Positions 8,462 to 17,237 are shown, counted from the first letter of the stretch. The stretch: 64,000 nucleotides of DNA from CAMAVH01 sp046297835 (GCA_046297835.1 JBKBHI010000004.1:1-64000); one strand, 5' to 3'. Program-made: numbers and translations. Notes: a model not told the origin generated them from the letters alone.

Positions 8462-10489
8462 TTAACCTTTGGCGGCGATGGTGGCGGCGCGGCGGCGGCG
8501 CATCCGCCAGACGCCGAGCCCGATGGCGAACAGCGCCACGAGCAGCGGAATGGCGGCGATGTCGAAGAACCACAGGCGGGTCTTCAAACGCTCGATGTCG
8601 CGCCGCAGATCGAGCTGCACGCCGCGCAGATCGCGGCGGATGCTGAGCAGCTCGGCCTTGAACTTCTCGATCTCCTCCTGCTGCGCCGGCGACAGCGTCA
8701 CCTGCGCGCCCTGCGCCGCGGCCGCCTGGCCGGGGCGTTGCAGGTCGGCGATCTTCTTTTCGGTCTCCTCGCGGCGGGCTTGCAGCTCGCGCTCCTTGGC
8801 GCGCAGCCGCGTCTCGGCCTCGCGCTGCAACGCCTCGACGCGCTCGAACGGGCGCTGCGAGATGCCGCGCGAGCGTAGGCCGATCAGATCGTTCGAGCCG
8901 GTGAGGTTGTCGAGCGCGTTGGTCACGAAGTCCATGTTGTTCGACAGCGGCATGGCGACGGCCTGGCCGAACAGATCCTGCATCTGGACCCAGAAGCGGT
9001 CTTGCAGCAGGTCGGTGTCGGCGATGATGACGGCCTGGATCGGGCCGTTCGAGGCCATCAGCTGCGGCTTGGTCGGCGTCTCGACCGGCTTGGGCTTGCC
9101 CGCGTTGTCCTCCTCGTCCATCGCGGCGGCGAGGCGGTTCTCCGGCTTGGCAGTCTCCTCGCCATCTTTCGCTTCCTCTTTCGGGAAGCCGTCCGGGAAG
9201 GCGGTCTTGACCGGGCCGCTGACGCGCGCGGCGATGGTGTAGCGCGCGCCGGTCGGCTTGAAGTTCTCGGTGATGCCCTGGAAGTCGGGGCGGCCGCCCA
9301 TCACTTTGTCGGCGTCGATCAGGTCGGCCTTCTCGCTGGTCTGGATCAGCGGCGTGAAGTCCGTCGTGCCGCCCTCCTTCTTCGACAGCGCGCCGGGCGA
9401 GGAGATCTGCATCACGTCGATGCCGCTGGCGATCAGGTCGCTGGACGAGAAGTTCGCCGCGCGCAGGATCTGCCACACCGGATACTCGACCGCTTGCGGC
9501 CGCGCGTCGGTGCCGGCGTTGACGCGCCGGCCGGTGGTGGCGTCGCCGGCGATCTTGCCTTCCGCCAGCTCGACGCCCCAGGCGTCGAACAACGGCTTGA
9601 GGCTAGAGGTCGCCGGGATCGGCTTGGCGCCCGGGCCGAGCGCGCGCTCGGCCACTTCGGAGACGGGATCGACGAGGGCGACGACGCGGCCGCCGCCGAG
9701 GACGAACTGGTCGATGGCGTACATCGCCTTGGGCGAAATCTCGGCCGGGTGGGCGACGAGCAGCACGTCGATGCCGGCGGGAATCTCCGCCGTGTCCATC
9801 GGCACTTCCTTGAGGTCGAACAGCTGCTGCAGATGCGCGAGCATCTGCCACGGCCGCGCCATCGCCGGATTGAGCCGCGCCATCATCGTGCCGGGGAAGC
9901 CTTTCACCGGCAGGGCCGTCATCAGGCCGATGGTCTTGCGCTTTGGATTGGCGAGATTATGGACCAGCTTGGTCAGGTCGTATTCGAGGAACGCCTCGCG
10001 GTCCGGCGAGAAGAAAGCGACGCGCTCCTCGTCGTCGGTCGAGTTGGTGCCGGCGAGGCCGAAATAGACCATCTCGCCGGTGCGATCGAGCGGCAGGCCC
10101 TGCAGGCCGGCGGCGACGGCTTGGTCCTCGGCGTCGGAGAACGGCACCGGCTCGATGATCTCCAGGCGGATCTTGCCGCGCGCGATGGCGGCATATTCCT
10201 TCAACACGTCGCGCACGCGCGTCGCGTATTTGCCGACGTTGGGCAGCTCGTTGCCGAGGGTCGGCGAATAGTAGAAGCGCAGCGTCACCGGCTCGTCGAT
10301 CTTGGCCAAGGTGGCGTAGGTGCCGGGCGACAGGGTGAACAGCTTGTCCTCGGTCAGATCGAGGCGCGAGCTCGAAAGGCCGGCGCGCGCCAGGATGTTG
10401 ACGGCGAGAAACAGCACGACGGCCAGGACGAGGCCGGCGAAGGCGAGGACGCGAAGGTTCGCGCGCGAAGCGTCGGGTAAAGCGGCCAT
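8462..10489 (-). CDS. GldG-like ABC-type transport auxiliary protein
   Basis: This 675-residue protein starts with a membrane helix (VLAFAGLVLAVVLFLAVNILA). A GldG-type domain follows: LDLTEDKLFTLSPGTYATL and VTLRFYYSPTLGNELPN near residue 60, then EFL-YDLTKLV and a DVLLVAHPAEISPKAMYAIDQFVLGGGRVV segment near residue 265 (quoted in parts: HPAEISPKAMYAIDQFVL). Near the C-terminus is a charged coiled coil (about 565-640), then a last membrane helix. These proteins accompany ABC-2 systems of unknown substrate; the family name comes from Bacteroidetes gliding, which is not implied here. Start: the ATG at 10489 lies just after the permease stop at 10492; a TTG two codons upstream is less likely. 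Confidence 0.85.
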   Translation of the reverse strand: MAALPDASRANLRVLAFAGLVLAVVLFLAVNILARAGLSSSRLDLTEDKLFTLSPGTYATLAKIDEPVTLRFYYSPTLGNELPNVGKYATRVRDVLKEYAAIARGKIRLEIIEPVPFSDAEDQAVAAGLQGLPLDRTGEMVYFGLAGTNSTDDEERVAFFSPDREAFLEYDLTKLVHNLANPKRKTIGLMTALPVKGFPGTMMARLNPAMARPWQMLAHLQQLFDLKEVPMDTAEIPAGIDVLLVAHPAEISPKAMYAIDQFVLGGGRVVALVDPVSEVAERALGPGAKPIPATSSLKPLFDAWGVELAEGKIAGDATTGRRVNAGTDARPQAVEYPVWQILRAANFSSSDLIASGIDVMQISSPGALSKKEGGTTDFTPLIQTSEKADLIDADKVMGGRPDFQGITENFKPTGARYTIAARVSGPVKTAFPDGFPKEEAKDGEETAKPENRLAAAMDEEDNAGKPKPVETPTKPQLMASNGPIQAVIIADTDLLQDRFWVQMQDLFGQAVAMPLSNNMDFVTNALDNLTGSNDLIGLRSRGISQRPFERVEALQREAETRLRAKERELQARREETEKKIADLQRPGQAAAAQGAQVTLSPAQQEEIEKFKAELLSIRRDLRGVQLDLRRDIERLKTRLWFFDIAAIPLLVALFAIGLGVWRMRRRRAATIAAKG

Positions 10490-10491
10490 GA

Positions 10492-11226
10492 TCAACGCGC
10501 CTTATAGAGATTGACGAGCAGGACGTTGGCGAACAGGAACAGCGCCATCACCGAGGCGAAGAAGACGATGCCGACGGCGTCGAGCACGCCCTTGGAGATC
10601 GCCTCGAAATTGGCGGTGAAGCTGAGCGAGGCGATCGCCTCGACCATGCCGGGCGGGGCCCAGCCGGTGAAGAAGTTGAGCACCAGCCCGGTGCCGCTCA
10701 CCGTGAACAGCAGGCAGACCACGGCGGAAAGCACGAAGGCGATGACCTGGTTCTTGGTCAGCGCCGAGAAGCAGGCGCCGATGGCGAGATAGGCGCCGGC
10801 CATGAAGAAGCTGCCGACGTAGCTGGCGAAGATCACGCCGTTGTCGGGTTTGCCGAGGTAGTTGACGGTGATCCACAGCGGGAAGGTCAGCGCCAGGGCG
10901 ATGCCGGCGAAGCACCAGGCGGCGAGGAACTTGGCGATGACGGCCTGGCTCGGAGTCAGCGGCAGGGTGAGCAGCAGCTCGACCGTGCCGCTCTTGCGCT
11001 CCTCGGACCACAGGCGCATCGAGATCGCCGGCACCAGCAGCAGATAGAGCCAGGGATGGAACAGGAAGAACGGCGACAGGTCGGCCTGGCCGCGCTCGAA
11101 GAAGTTGCCGAGGAAGAAGGTGAAGGCCCCGGCGAGCGCGAGGAAGATGACGATGAAGACGTAAGCGAGCGGCGTCGCGAAATAGGCGGCCAGCTCGCGC
11201 TTGAAGACGGTGCAGAGCGCGTTCAT
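10492..11226 (-). CDS. ABC-2 type transporter permease
   Basis: This 244-residue integral membrane protein begins MNALCTVFKRELAAYFATPL, the usual cytoplasmic N-terminus of ABC-2 permeases. Six hydrophobic segments follow, including YVFIVIFLALAGAFTFFLG and VIAFVLSAVVCLLFTVSG, with the conserved RLWSEERKSGTVELLLTLPL loop near residue 65. It should form the channel for the ATPase encoded immediately upstream (11-base gap). The open frame extends upstream to 11499, but that part is Arg-rich and lies antisense to the ATPase frame shift, so the ATG at 11226, with AAGGGA upstream, is chosen. The substrate is unknown. Confidence 0.87.
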   Translation of the reverse strand: MNALCTVFKRELAAYFATPLAYVFIVIFLALAGAFTFFLGNFFERGQADLSPFFLFHPWLYLLLVPAISMRLWSEERKSGTVELLLTLPLTPSQAVIAKFLAAWCFAGIALALTFPLWITVNYLGKPDNGVIFASYVGSFFMAGAYLAIGACFSALTKNQVIAFVLSAVVCLLFTVSGTGLVLNFFTGWAPPGMVEAIASLSFTANFEAISKGVLDAVGIVFFASVMALFLFANVLLVNLYKAR

Positions 11227-11237
11227 GTGGGCGTCCC

Positions 11238-12200
11238 TTAAGCGGCGGTTTGGGCGAGGATTTGCGCGTCGGTCGCGCCGCCCGTCAGCATGCGGAAGAC
11301 ATCGTCGAGGCGGCCGCGCTCCTGGCGGATTTCCCGGATGTCCGCAGCGCGTTGGCGCGCCGCGACGCGCACGGCGTCGAACACGTCGATGTCGGGCAGG
11401 GCGCGCACGAACAGGCCGCCCGGCTCGGCGGTCACGTCGGCGACGCCGGCGATCTGGCGCAGCGTCGGCGTCAGCGCCGCGACGGCTTCCGGCGAGCATT
11501 TGATGACGATGCCGCCGTGGCGCGGCGAGCGCGTCTGCAGGGCGGCCGGCGTGCCGTCGGCCACCACGCGGCCGTGCGCGATGATGAGGGCGCGCGAGCA
11601 GATCGCCTCGACCTCTTCGAGAATGTGCGTCGAGATGACGATGGCCTTGTGCGGCGCCATCTCCTCGATCAGCGCGCGCACCTCGTGCTTCTGGTTGGGA
11701 TCGAGCCCGTCGGTCGGCTCGTCGAGCACCAGCACGTCGGGATCGTGCAGCAGCGCCTGGGCCAGGCCGACGCGGCGCTTGTAGCCGCGCGACAGCGTCT
11801 CGATCGGCTGTTCGAGCACGTGGCGCAGGTTGGTCAGGTCGGCGGCGCGCGCGACGCGCGATTTCTTCTCCGCGCCGGAGAAGCCGCGGATGTCGGCGAT
11901 GAAGGAGAGGAAGCCGCGCGGCGTCATGTCGCTATAGGCCGGCGCGCCTTCGGGCATGTAGCCGAGCTTGCGCTTGGCGGCGAGCGGCTGGGTGGCGATG
12001 TCGAAGCCGCAGACGGCGGCGCGGCCCTCGTCGGCCGGCAGGAAGCCGGTGAGCATTTTCATCGTGGTGGATTTGCCCGCGCCGTTGGGGCCGAGGAAAC
12101 CCAGCACCTCGCCGCGCGCCACTTCGAAGGAAACCCGGTCCACCGCCTTGATCGGGCCGAACGTCTTGCTCAGGCCCTCGATCGCGATCATCGTCGTCAT
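11238..12200 (-). CDS. ABC-2 type transporter ATP-binding protein (GldA-like)
   Basis: This 320-residue ABC ATPase has Walker A GPNGAGKST near residue 40, the signature LSRGYKRRVGLAQALL near residue 137, Walker B VLVLDEPTDGLDP and the H-loop STHILEE. The C-terminal 90 residues are the extra domain typical of drug/lipid ABC-2 ATPases. It is the first gene of the four-gene operon ATPase-permease-GldG-DUF4340. ATG 12200 is used; an ATG three codons later (12191) is possible. It may couple ATP hydrolysis to export or to remodelling of an envelope component. Confidence 0.9.
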   Translation of the reverse strand: MTTMIAIEGLSKTFGPIKAVDRVSFEVARGEVLGFLGPNGAGKSTTMKMLTGFLPADEGRAAVCGFDIATQPLAAKRKLGYMPEGAPAYSDMTPRGFLSFIADIRGFSGAEKKSRVARAADLTNLRHVLEQPIETLSRGYKRRVGLAQALLHDPDVLVLDEPTDGLDPNQKHEVRALIEEMAPHKAIVISTHILEEVEAICSRALIIAHGRVVADGTPAALQTRSPRHGGIVIKCSPEAVAALTPTLRQIAGVADVTAEPGGLFVRALPDIDVFDAVRVAARQRAADIREIRQERGRLDDVFRMLTGGATDAQILAQTAA

Positions 12201-12406
12201 CCCGCCCTTACCCTTGCGCTAAATTGTTAAGCCTACCAAGCGCTTAGCCGGCTCTTGCAGCAAGCCGGGGGAGAGATTCATACGGGCCTTTGCGCTCATT
12301 GCAAGCGGGGAATCCCCGTTGCCCGCTCCTCGATCCCCGGCGTAAGCGGGGTAGTCGCCGATTTGGGCGACTTTGCGGCAGGCCCGTCACATGCGCGTGA
12401 GCGGGT

Positions 12407-13651
12407 TCACGCGCCGGCGACGAGCTTGGCGTCGTGCAGCCGGCCGATTTCCCCCGACGACAGGCCGAGCAGGTCGCTCAAAATCTCGTCGGTGTGCGCG
12501 CCGAGGCGCGGCGCGGGCTGCGGCGCGAGCCGCGCGTGGCTGGCGAACGCGAGCGGCGAGCCGGGGGTGAGGAGATTGCCGACGCCGGGATGATCGACGC
12601 GCGCGAACAGCGGATTGGCCGTCGAGCAGCGCGGATCGGCGGCGACCATCTGGGCGAAGCTCTGATACGGCCCCCAGCAGGCCCCCGTGGCGTCGAGCGC
12701 GGCAGAGATCTCGGCCAGATCGCGCGCGGCGATCCACGGCGCGAGGACGACGGCGATCTCCTCGCGGGCGCGGAAACGATCGCCCTCGTCGTCGAGATTC
12801 GCCAAGCCGTGCCGGGCGGCGACTTGCGCCATCGCTTCGGCGAGGCCGGTGGATTTGAGCAGGCTCTGCCATTGGCGCAGGGTGAGCGCGACGATCATCA
12901 CGCGGCGGCCATCGCGCGCGACGAAATCGCGGCCGAAGCCGCCGTAGAGATAATTGCCGTAGCGCGGGCGCTCTGTTTGATTGAGCTCGACCTCGCCGAT
13001 GAAGCCGAGATGGCCGGCCATGGCGTAAGCGACGTCGGACAGCGCCAGGGTCACGAGTTGGCCTTCGCCGGTCTTCGAGCGATGGCGTTCGGCAGCGAGC
13101 AGGCCGCTGGCGGCGGTGACGCCGCAGATCGCGTCCCACGCCGGCAGCACATGGTTGATCGGCTCCTCGGCTGTGGCGGGGCCGGTGACGAAGGGGAAGC
13201 CGGTGGCGCAATTGACCGTGTAATCGACCGCCGTCGTGCCGTCGTGATGGCCGGTGATGGCGAGCATGATGAGATCGGCGCGGCGCGCTTTCAGCTTGGC
13301 GTAATCGAGCCAGCCGCGCGCCGGAAAGTTCGTCAGGAACAGGCCGGCATCCTCGCCCCGCGGTCCATTGGGCGCGGTAATCAGCGCCGTCGCGATTTCC
13401 TGGCCTTCCGGCTTGGCAAGATCGAGGCAGATGGATTTCTTGCCCTTGTTGAGCCCGGCCCAGAACAGGCTCGCGCCCGCTTCCGCCCCCTTGTTTTGCA
13501 CGAGCGGCCAACGGCCGTAATCGAGGCCGCCGCCGATGGGATCGAAGCGGATCACCTCGGCGCCCATCTGCGCCAGCGTCATGCCGCCGAGCGGCGCGGC
13601 GACGAAGGCCGAGCCTTCGATCACGCGCAAACCAGAGAGGATTCCGCTCAT
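12407..13651 (-). CDS. CaiB/BaiF (class III) CoA-transferase; possibly mesaconyl-CoA C1-C4 transferase-like
   Basis: This 414-residue protein has the class III CoA-transferase pattern. The N-terminus LSGLRVIEGSAFVAAPLGGM is followed by LAQMGAEVIRFDPIGGG and NKGKKSICLDLAKPEGQE. A catalytic Asp candidate lies at ALSDVAYAMAGHLGF, and the CoA-fold closing segment comes near residue 330. The paired hot-dog hydratase directly upstream (stop TAG immediately followed by this ATG) matches an arrangement seen for mesaconyl-CoA C1-C4 CoA-transferase (Mct) with a mesaconyl-CoA hydratase in the 3-hydroxypropionate and ethylmalonyl-CoA pathways. I cannot prove that substrate; succinyl-CoA:carboxylate transferase activity is an equal alternative. 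Confidence 0.82.
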   Translation of the reverse strand: MSGILSGLRVIEGSAFVAAPLGGMTLAQMGAEVIRFDPIGGGLDYGRWPLVQNKGAEAGASLFWAGLNKGKKSICLDLAKPEGQEIATALITAPNGPRGEDAGLFLTNFPARGWLDYAKLKARRADLIMLAITGHHDGTTAVDYTVNCATGFPFVTGPATAEEPINHVLPAWDAICGVTAASGLLAAERHRSKTGEGQLVTLALSDVAYAMAGHLGFIGEVELNQTERPRYGNYLYGGFGRDFVARDGRRVMIVALTLRQWQSLLKSTGLAEAMAQVAARHGLANLDDEGDRFRAREEIAVVLAPWIAARDLAEISAALDATGACWGPYQSFAQMVAADPRCSTANPLFARVDHPGVGNLLTPGSPLAFASHARLAPQPAPRLGAHTDEILSDLLGLSSGEIGRLHDAKLVAGA

Positions 13652-14683
13652 CTAGGCCATGAGGGCGACGACGCGCCAATCGAGCACGTCGGCGGCTTGG
13701 GCTTGGCCGGCGCGGATCGCTTCCGGCCCGCGCGTCGCATGGACGACGGCGCGCAGATCGACCAGCGCGCCCTGCTTCAGAGGCGTGACGGCTTCGACGC
13801 GAACCTGCGTCGATAGCATGTCGCCCTCGAACACCGGCGCGAGATGATCGCAGCCGCGCCAGGCGAGCAGGGTGACGATATTGGGCAGGGCGCGGAGAAT
13901 TTGCGCGCTGGCGATGGAGATGGCGTGGCCGCCGAACACCAGCCGCGTGCCGTAGGCGCTGGCGCCGGCGTCGAAATGCGTCATCGCCATGTTGAGGGTG
14001 AGACGGGCGATCTCCGGCGCGGAGCTGACCGAATCGCGCGCTTCGACGTGGAAGCGCTGGCCGGCGGCGAGATCCTTGGCGTGCAGTCCGGGCAGCTTGC
14101 GGAAGGCGGCGTAATCCCAGGCCGGCGCGGCGGCGCTCAGATCGGCGGCGGGAATTTCGGCGGGAATGGCGTCGAGGCTGTCCGCATGCCCGGTGCTCGC
14201 GTTGGGATCGCGGCAGGCGACCATCGGACAGCGCCAGAATTTCAGCACCGTCTCGCCGCGCTGGTTCGTGGTGGTGATCTCGAGGCCGACGAGGCCGGTG
14301 GCGGCGCGGCCGGGCTTGGGCGCGTTTTGCTTGAGCGCGACGATTTTCGTCACGGTGGCGAGCGTGTCGCCGATGCAGACGGGGCGGCGCAGCACCAGCC
14401 CGCGATAGAACAGATTGGCTTTGACGCGGAACGAGGCCCAGGTGGTCTGGCCGATGGCGAGATTGATCGCGAGCATCGGATGGGCGAGCGGCCGGTCCTC
14501 GCCGGTCACGGCGCGGCTCAAGGTCTGGTCGAGCGGCAGGCGCAGGCGGTCGCCGAACGCCGCCATATGCAATGCGGCATGGCCGTCGGTCAGCGTGACG
14601 GCCGGCGTGTCGGCGACGATCTGGCCGACCGCGAGGTCCTCGAACCAGGGGCCGCCGACCGGGATGATCGTGTCTTGCGTCAT
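13652..14683 (-). CDS. MaoC-like double hot-dog hydratase (mesaconyl-CoA hydratase-like)
   Basis: This 343-residue protein is built from two hot-dog halves. The first (about 10-160) contains GPWFEDLAVGQIV, TLTDGHAALHMAAFGD and RPVCIGDTL. The second (about 195-340) contains the helix-rich segment NMAMTHFDAGASAYGTRLVFGG (quoted in part: THFDAGASAYGTRLVFGG), then PVFEGDMLSTQVRVE. The length fits mesaconyl-CoA hydratase (Mch/Meh, about 340-350 residues), which hydrates mesaconyl-CoA, rather than the 150-residue single-domain MaoC hydratases. It is the first gene of a two-gene unit with the CoA-transferase, and the two coding regions abut with no gap. Confidence 0.8.
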   Translation of the reverse strand: MTQDTIIPVGGPWFEDLAVGQIVADTPAVTLTDGHAALHMAAFGDRLRLPLDQTLSRAVTGEDRPLAHPMLAINLAIGQTTWASFRVKANLFYRGLVLRRPVCIGDTLATVTKIVALKQNAPKPGRAATGLVGLEITTTNQRGETVLKFWRCPMVACRDPNASTGHADSLDAIPAEIPAADLSAAAPAWDYAAFRKLPGLHAKDLAAGQRFHVEARDSVSSAPEIARLTLNMAMTHFDAGASAYGTRLVFGGHAISIASAQILRALPNIVTLLAWRGCDHLAPVFEGDMLSTQVRVEAVTPLKQGALVDLRAVVHATRGPEAIRAGQAQAADVLDWRVVALMA

Positions 14684-14718
14684 GGCGCTGTTTCCCTGTC
14701 GCCGTCCTGTTTAGCCGT

Positions 14719-15795
14719 TTAGCGGCTGCGCGCCAACCATCTGTCGCGCCATTTGCGCGCCAGGGGGAAGAAGAACGGCGGGGTGAAGTTGGCGGCGGTG
14801 ATGCGCACGAACTGGAAGGCGGTGACGATGGCGACGCCGAGGTCGAGCCCCTTGGCGGTGATCGCCATTTCGCCGATGCCGCCCGGGGCCAGCGCCAGCA
14901 GCGCGTCGCCGATGGCGATGCCGCTGCCCCAGGCGATCAGATAGGCGCAACCGGCGCAAGCGAGGATCAGATAGAGCGCGTTGAAGATCGCGTAGGGAAT
15001 GAACATGCGATAGCGCAGGAAGAAATCCTTCTCGAAGCGCGAGCCGAGCGCCAGGCCGAGCAGCACCTGGCCGACGTCCACCAGCTCCACGGGCACGCGC
15101 GACAGCGAGACGCCGCAGGCGGTGACGATGGCGCTGGAGATCAGCGGCCCCATCATCCAGGCGTTCTGGACACCCAGCTTGGCGCAGATCGCGGCGACGA
15201 CGAGCGTGAAGCCGGCGAGCATGAGGAACTTGTCGGCGACGAAGGGCGGCAGCACCTGCGCCGCCGCGCGGTCGATGCCGGCGAAGCCGGCATAGGCGAG
15301 CACCGGCGGCACGATCAGCACCAACAGCGCGATGCGGATCGACTGGGTGATGGCGACGGCGGGCACGTTGCCGCCGTATTTCATCGCCAGGACCGACATT
15401 TCCGCCGCGCCGCCGGGCACGGTGGCGAAATAGCACGAGGCCTTGTCGATGCCCGAGACGCGCGACAGCAAGAGGCCGCCGACGCCGGCCATGAGCAGGG
15501 TGAGGATCGCGCCGAGGAAAATCCAGCCGACGTTGCCGAGCAGCGCGCCGAGCACGGAGGGCATGAAATAGAGCCCGACCGAGGTGCCGATCAGCCATTG
15601 GCCAGTCTGGCGGCCGTAAGGGAACAATTGCAGCTTCGCGCCGCACAGCTGGGCGATTCCCATGCCGACCAACGGCCCCATCATCCAGGGGATCGGCGTG
15701 CCGATCCAGGCGAACAGCGCCCCCATGGCCACGCCAAGCGCCAGCCCGACGAAAATGCGGGGCCAACGCGTGCTTACGCCGGTGAATTCGGACAT
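14719..15795 (-). CDS. AbrB family membrane transporter (PF05145-type)
   Basis: This 358-residue, strongly hydrophobic protein consists of two homologous halves. The first repeats WIGTPIPWMMGPL, FATVPGGAAEMSVLAMKYGG and QSIRIALLVLIVPPVLAY; the second has NAWMMGPLISSAIVTACG and ALAPGGIGEMAITAKGLDLG. The paired PGG-x-x-EM and WMMGPL motifs define the AbrB/PF05145 family. Databases sometimes mislabel it 'ammonia monooxygenase', and it is unrelated to the DNA-binding AbrB. The function is a putative transporter of unknown substrate; E. coli AbrB affects aidB expression. It probably stands alone, 36 bases from the hydratase gene. Confidence 0.85.
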   Translation of the reverse strand: MSEFTGVSTRWPRIFVGLALGVAMGALFAWIGTPIPWMMGPLVGMGIAQLCGAKLQLFPYGRQTGQWLIGTSVGLYFMPSVLGALLGNVGWIFLGAILTLLMAGVGGLLLSRVSGIDKASCYFATVPGGAAEMSVLAMKYGGNVPAVAITQSIRIALLVLIVPPVLAYAGFAGIDRAAAQVLPPFVADKFLMLAGFTLVVAAICAKLGVQNAWMMGPLISSAIVTACGVSLSRVPVELVDVGQVLLGLALGSRFEKDFFLRYRMFIPYAIFNALYLILACAGCAYLIAWGSGIAIGDALLALAPGGIGEMAITAKGLDLGVAIVTAFQFVRITAANFTPPFFFPLARKWRDRWLARSR

Positions 15796-15886
15796 GGGAT
15801 TTGGGGACCGGGGCGGAAAGGGCGAGCCCCAGGTTTACGCCCGGCCGTCAGGCCAAGGCAACCGTCATCCTCGCATAACCCGCTCG

Positions 15887-15960
15887 CGCGGAACGCGCGG
15901 CTAGAAGGTCAGCGCGGGACGCGCGGCTATAAGGTCAGATCGCGGAACGCGCGGCTAGAA
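15887..15960. repeat. Three imperfect 26-28-base direct repeats overlapping the chrR stop
   Basis: Copies begin at 15887, 15913 and 15941, with cores CGCGGAACGCGCGGCTAGAA, CGCGGGACGCGCGGCTATAA and CGCGGAACGCGCGGCTAGAA. The first two are followed by GGTCAG. The third copy contains the TAG stop of chrR on the minus strand, so the end of the gene appears to have been tandemly copied downstream. Confidence 0.8.
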
Positions 15961-16662
15961 TTTCACGATGCGGTTGAGAATCCAGCCGATCGGGCCGGTG
16001 AAGAGCAGCGGCGCGTCGGTGAAGGACAGGCAGACGCAGTCCGTGTCGCGGTCGGCGACCGGCGTGTGGTCGATGTCGCGGTCCGACACGCCGACGTCGC
16101 CGCGCTGATAATGGCCGGAGGCGTCGGTGAAGCCGCCGGTCAGCACCATCACCATTTCGTTGCCATGATGGGTATGACGCGGCACGGCGCTGCCCGCCTT
16201 GATGCGCAGGAGGCGCAGACGCTCGCCGGCGGACGTCGCCTGGGGAATGGCGATTTCGTCGACGCCGCCGCCGAGCTTGCGCCACGGCAGAGCGGCCAGA
16301 TCGCCGCCCACATCCATGTCGGCGAGGTAGTCGCGCAGCGGCCGCGGAATCAGGATCGACGGCGCCGGAACGGCGGCGCGCGGCGCGGCGACGGCGGGCT
16401 CGGCATCGAGGGCGTCGAGCCGCGCCAGCAGGCCGTCGAGATCGGCGGCAGCCATCGGCGTCGGCGGCAGATCCTCCAGCATCGCGCCGCCGAGGGCTTC
16501 CAGGCGCGCGACTTCCGCACGGCAGGCCGGGCACAGCGCGAGATGGCTGGCGATCATCACGCTCGCGGCTTCGGAGGCCGCGCCGGCGGCGTAATCGAGC
16601 AGCGCGTCGTCGGCGGGATGGTGGGACGGGCGGTAATTCGTCATGTTCATCGCGGTTCTCAT
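15955..16662 (-). CDS. chrR: ChrR-type zinc-binding anti-sigma factor with cupin domain
   Basis: This 235-residue protein matches ChrR. The N-terminal anti-sigma zinc domain has HHPADDALLDYAAG and, 26 residues on, HLALCPACRAEV, which gives the His...His-x3-Cys-x2-Cys ligand set. The C-terminal cupin has PRHTHHGNEMVMV (H-x-H-x3-E) and later DIDHTPV for the fourth ligand. In Rhodobacter sphaeroides ChrR holds RpoE inactive until singlet oxygen triggers its release and proteolysis, and all ligand types needed are present. The ATG at 16662 shares its A with the TGA of rpoE (TGATG), so the two are translationally coupled; an ATG at 16650 is an alternative start. The 3' end lies in a direct-repeat cluster. 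Confidence 0.92.
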   Translation of the reverse strand: MRTAMNMTNYRPSHHPADDALLDYAAGAASEAASVMIASHLALCPACRAEVARLEALGGAMLEDLPPTPMAAADLDGLLARLDALDAEPAVAAPRAAVPAPSILIPRPLRDYLADMDVGGDLAALPWRKLGGGVDEIAIPQATSAGERLRLLRIKAGSAVPRHTHHGNEMVMVLTGGFTDASGHYQRGDVGVSDRDIDHTPVADRDTDCVCLSFTDAPLLFTGPIGWILNRIVKF

Positions 16663-17237
16663 CAAACGCGGTCTTGCAGGGCGACGCGCAGGCGGGCCAA
16701 GGCGAGGCGCAGGCGCGATTTCACGGTGCCGAGCGGAATGTCCAGCTCGCGGGCGATCTGGCGATGCGACTTGTCCTCGTAGTAGCAGACGCGCAGCAGC
16801 GACGCCTGCTCCTCGGGCAAGGTCGCGATGGCTTCGCGCAGCACATCCTCATGCTCCAGCGCTTCGAAGGCGCTGTCGGCGGCGATGGGCGCTTCGGGCA
16901 CCAGGGCCGGATCGTTGGGATCGAGCTCGGGGCGCTTCTCGCGGCGCAGCGCGTCGATGCGCTTGTTGCGCGCGATGGTGAACATCCAGGTGCGGACGTT
17001 GGCCTGGCGCGGATCGAAGGTCTCGGCCTTGCGCCACAGGATGAACATGGCTTCCTGGGCGAGATCTTCGGCGGCAGCCGCGTTGGCGCCGAGCCGCATC
17101 AGATAGGTCTTCAGGCGCGGGGCGAAATAGGCGTAAAGCGCGGCGAAGGCGGTCTTGTCGCGCGCTTCGGCCACGGCGGCGACGAGGCGGGCGAGCTCGG
17201 CGGTGTCGGGGGCAGGCGGGCTGAAGGCTTTGTCCAT
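16662..17237 (-). CDS. rpoE: ECF sigma factor, RpoE/ECF11 group (singlet-oxygen response type)
   Basis: This is a 191-residue ECF sigma factor. Region 2 runs from about residue 30 to 100 (KTYLMRLGANAAAAEDLAQE, FILWRKAETFDPRQANVRTW, IARNKRIDALRREKRPE). Region 4 runs from about 128 to 180 (LPEEQASLLRVCYYEDKSHR, ARELDIPLGTVKSRLRLALA). With chrR directly downstream it belongs to the ECF11 RpoE-ChrR group. A perfect ECF11 promoter lies upstream, implying autoregulation. The frame stays open to 17435 and in-frame ATGs exist at 17375 and 17390. ATG 17237 is preferred because it gives the usual family length, which leaves a leader of about 160 bases. Confidence 0.92.
   Translation of the reverse strand: MDKAFSPPAPDTAELARLVAAVAEARDKTAFAALYAYFAPRLKTYLMRLGANAAAAEDLAQEAMFILWRKAETFDPRQANVRTWMFTIARNKRIDALRREKRPELDPNDPALVPEAPIAADSAFEALEHEDVLREAIATLPEEQASLLRVCYYEDKSHRQIARELDIPLGTVKSRLRLALARLRVALQDRV

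Noticed and set aside
8462..12200. Gliding motility operon
   Set aside because: Only GldA/F/G-like components are present and nothing else of the gliding machinery; the family is widespread in non-gliders.
14719..15795. Ammonia monooxygenase or AbrB DNA-binding regulator
   Set aside because: The protein is a two-repeat membrane protein with PGG-x-x-EM motifs; both names are common mislabels of this family.
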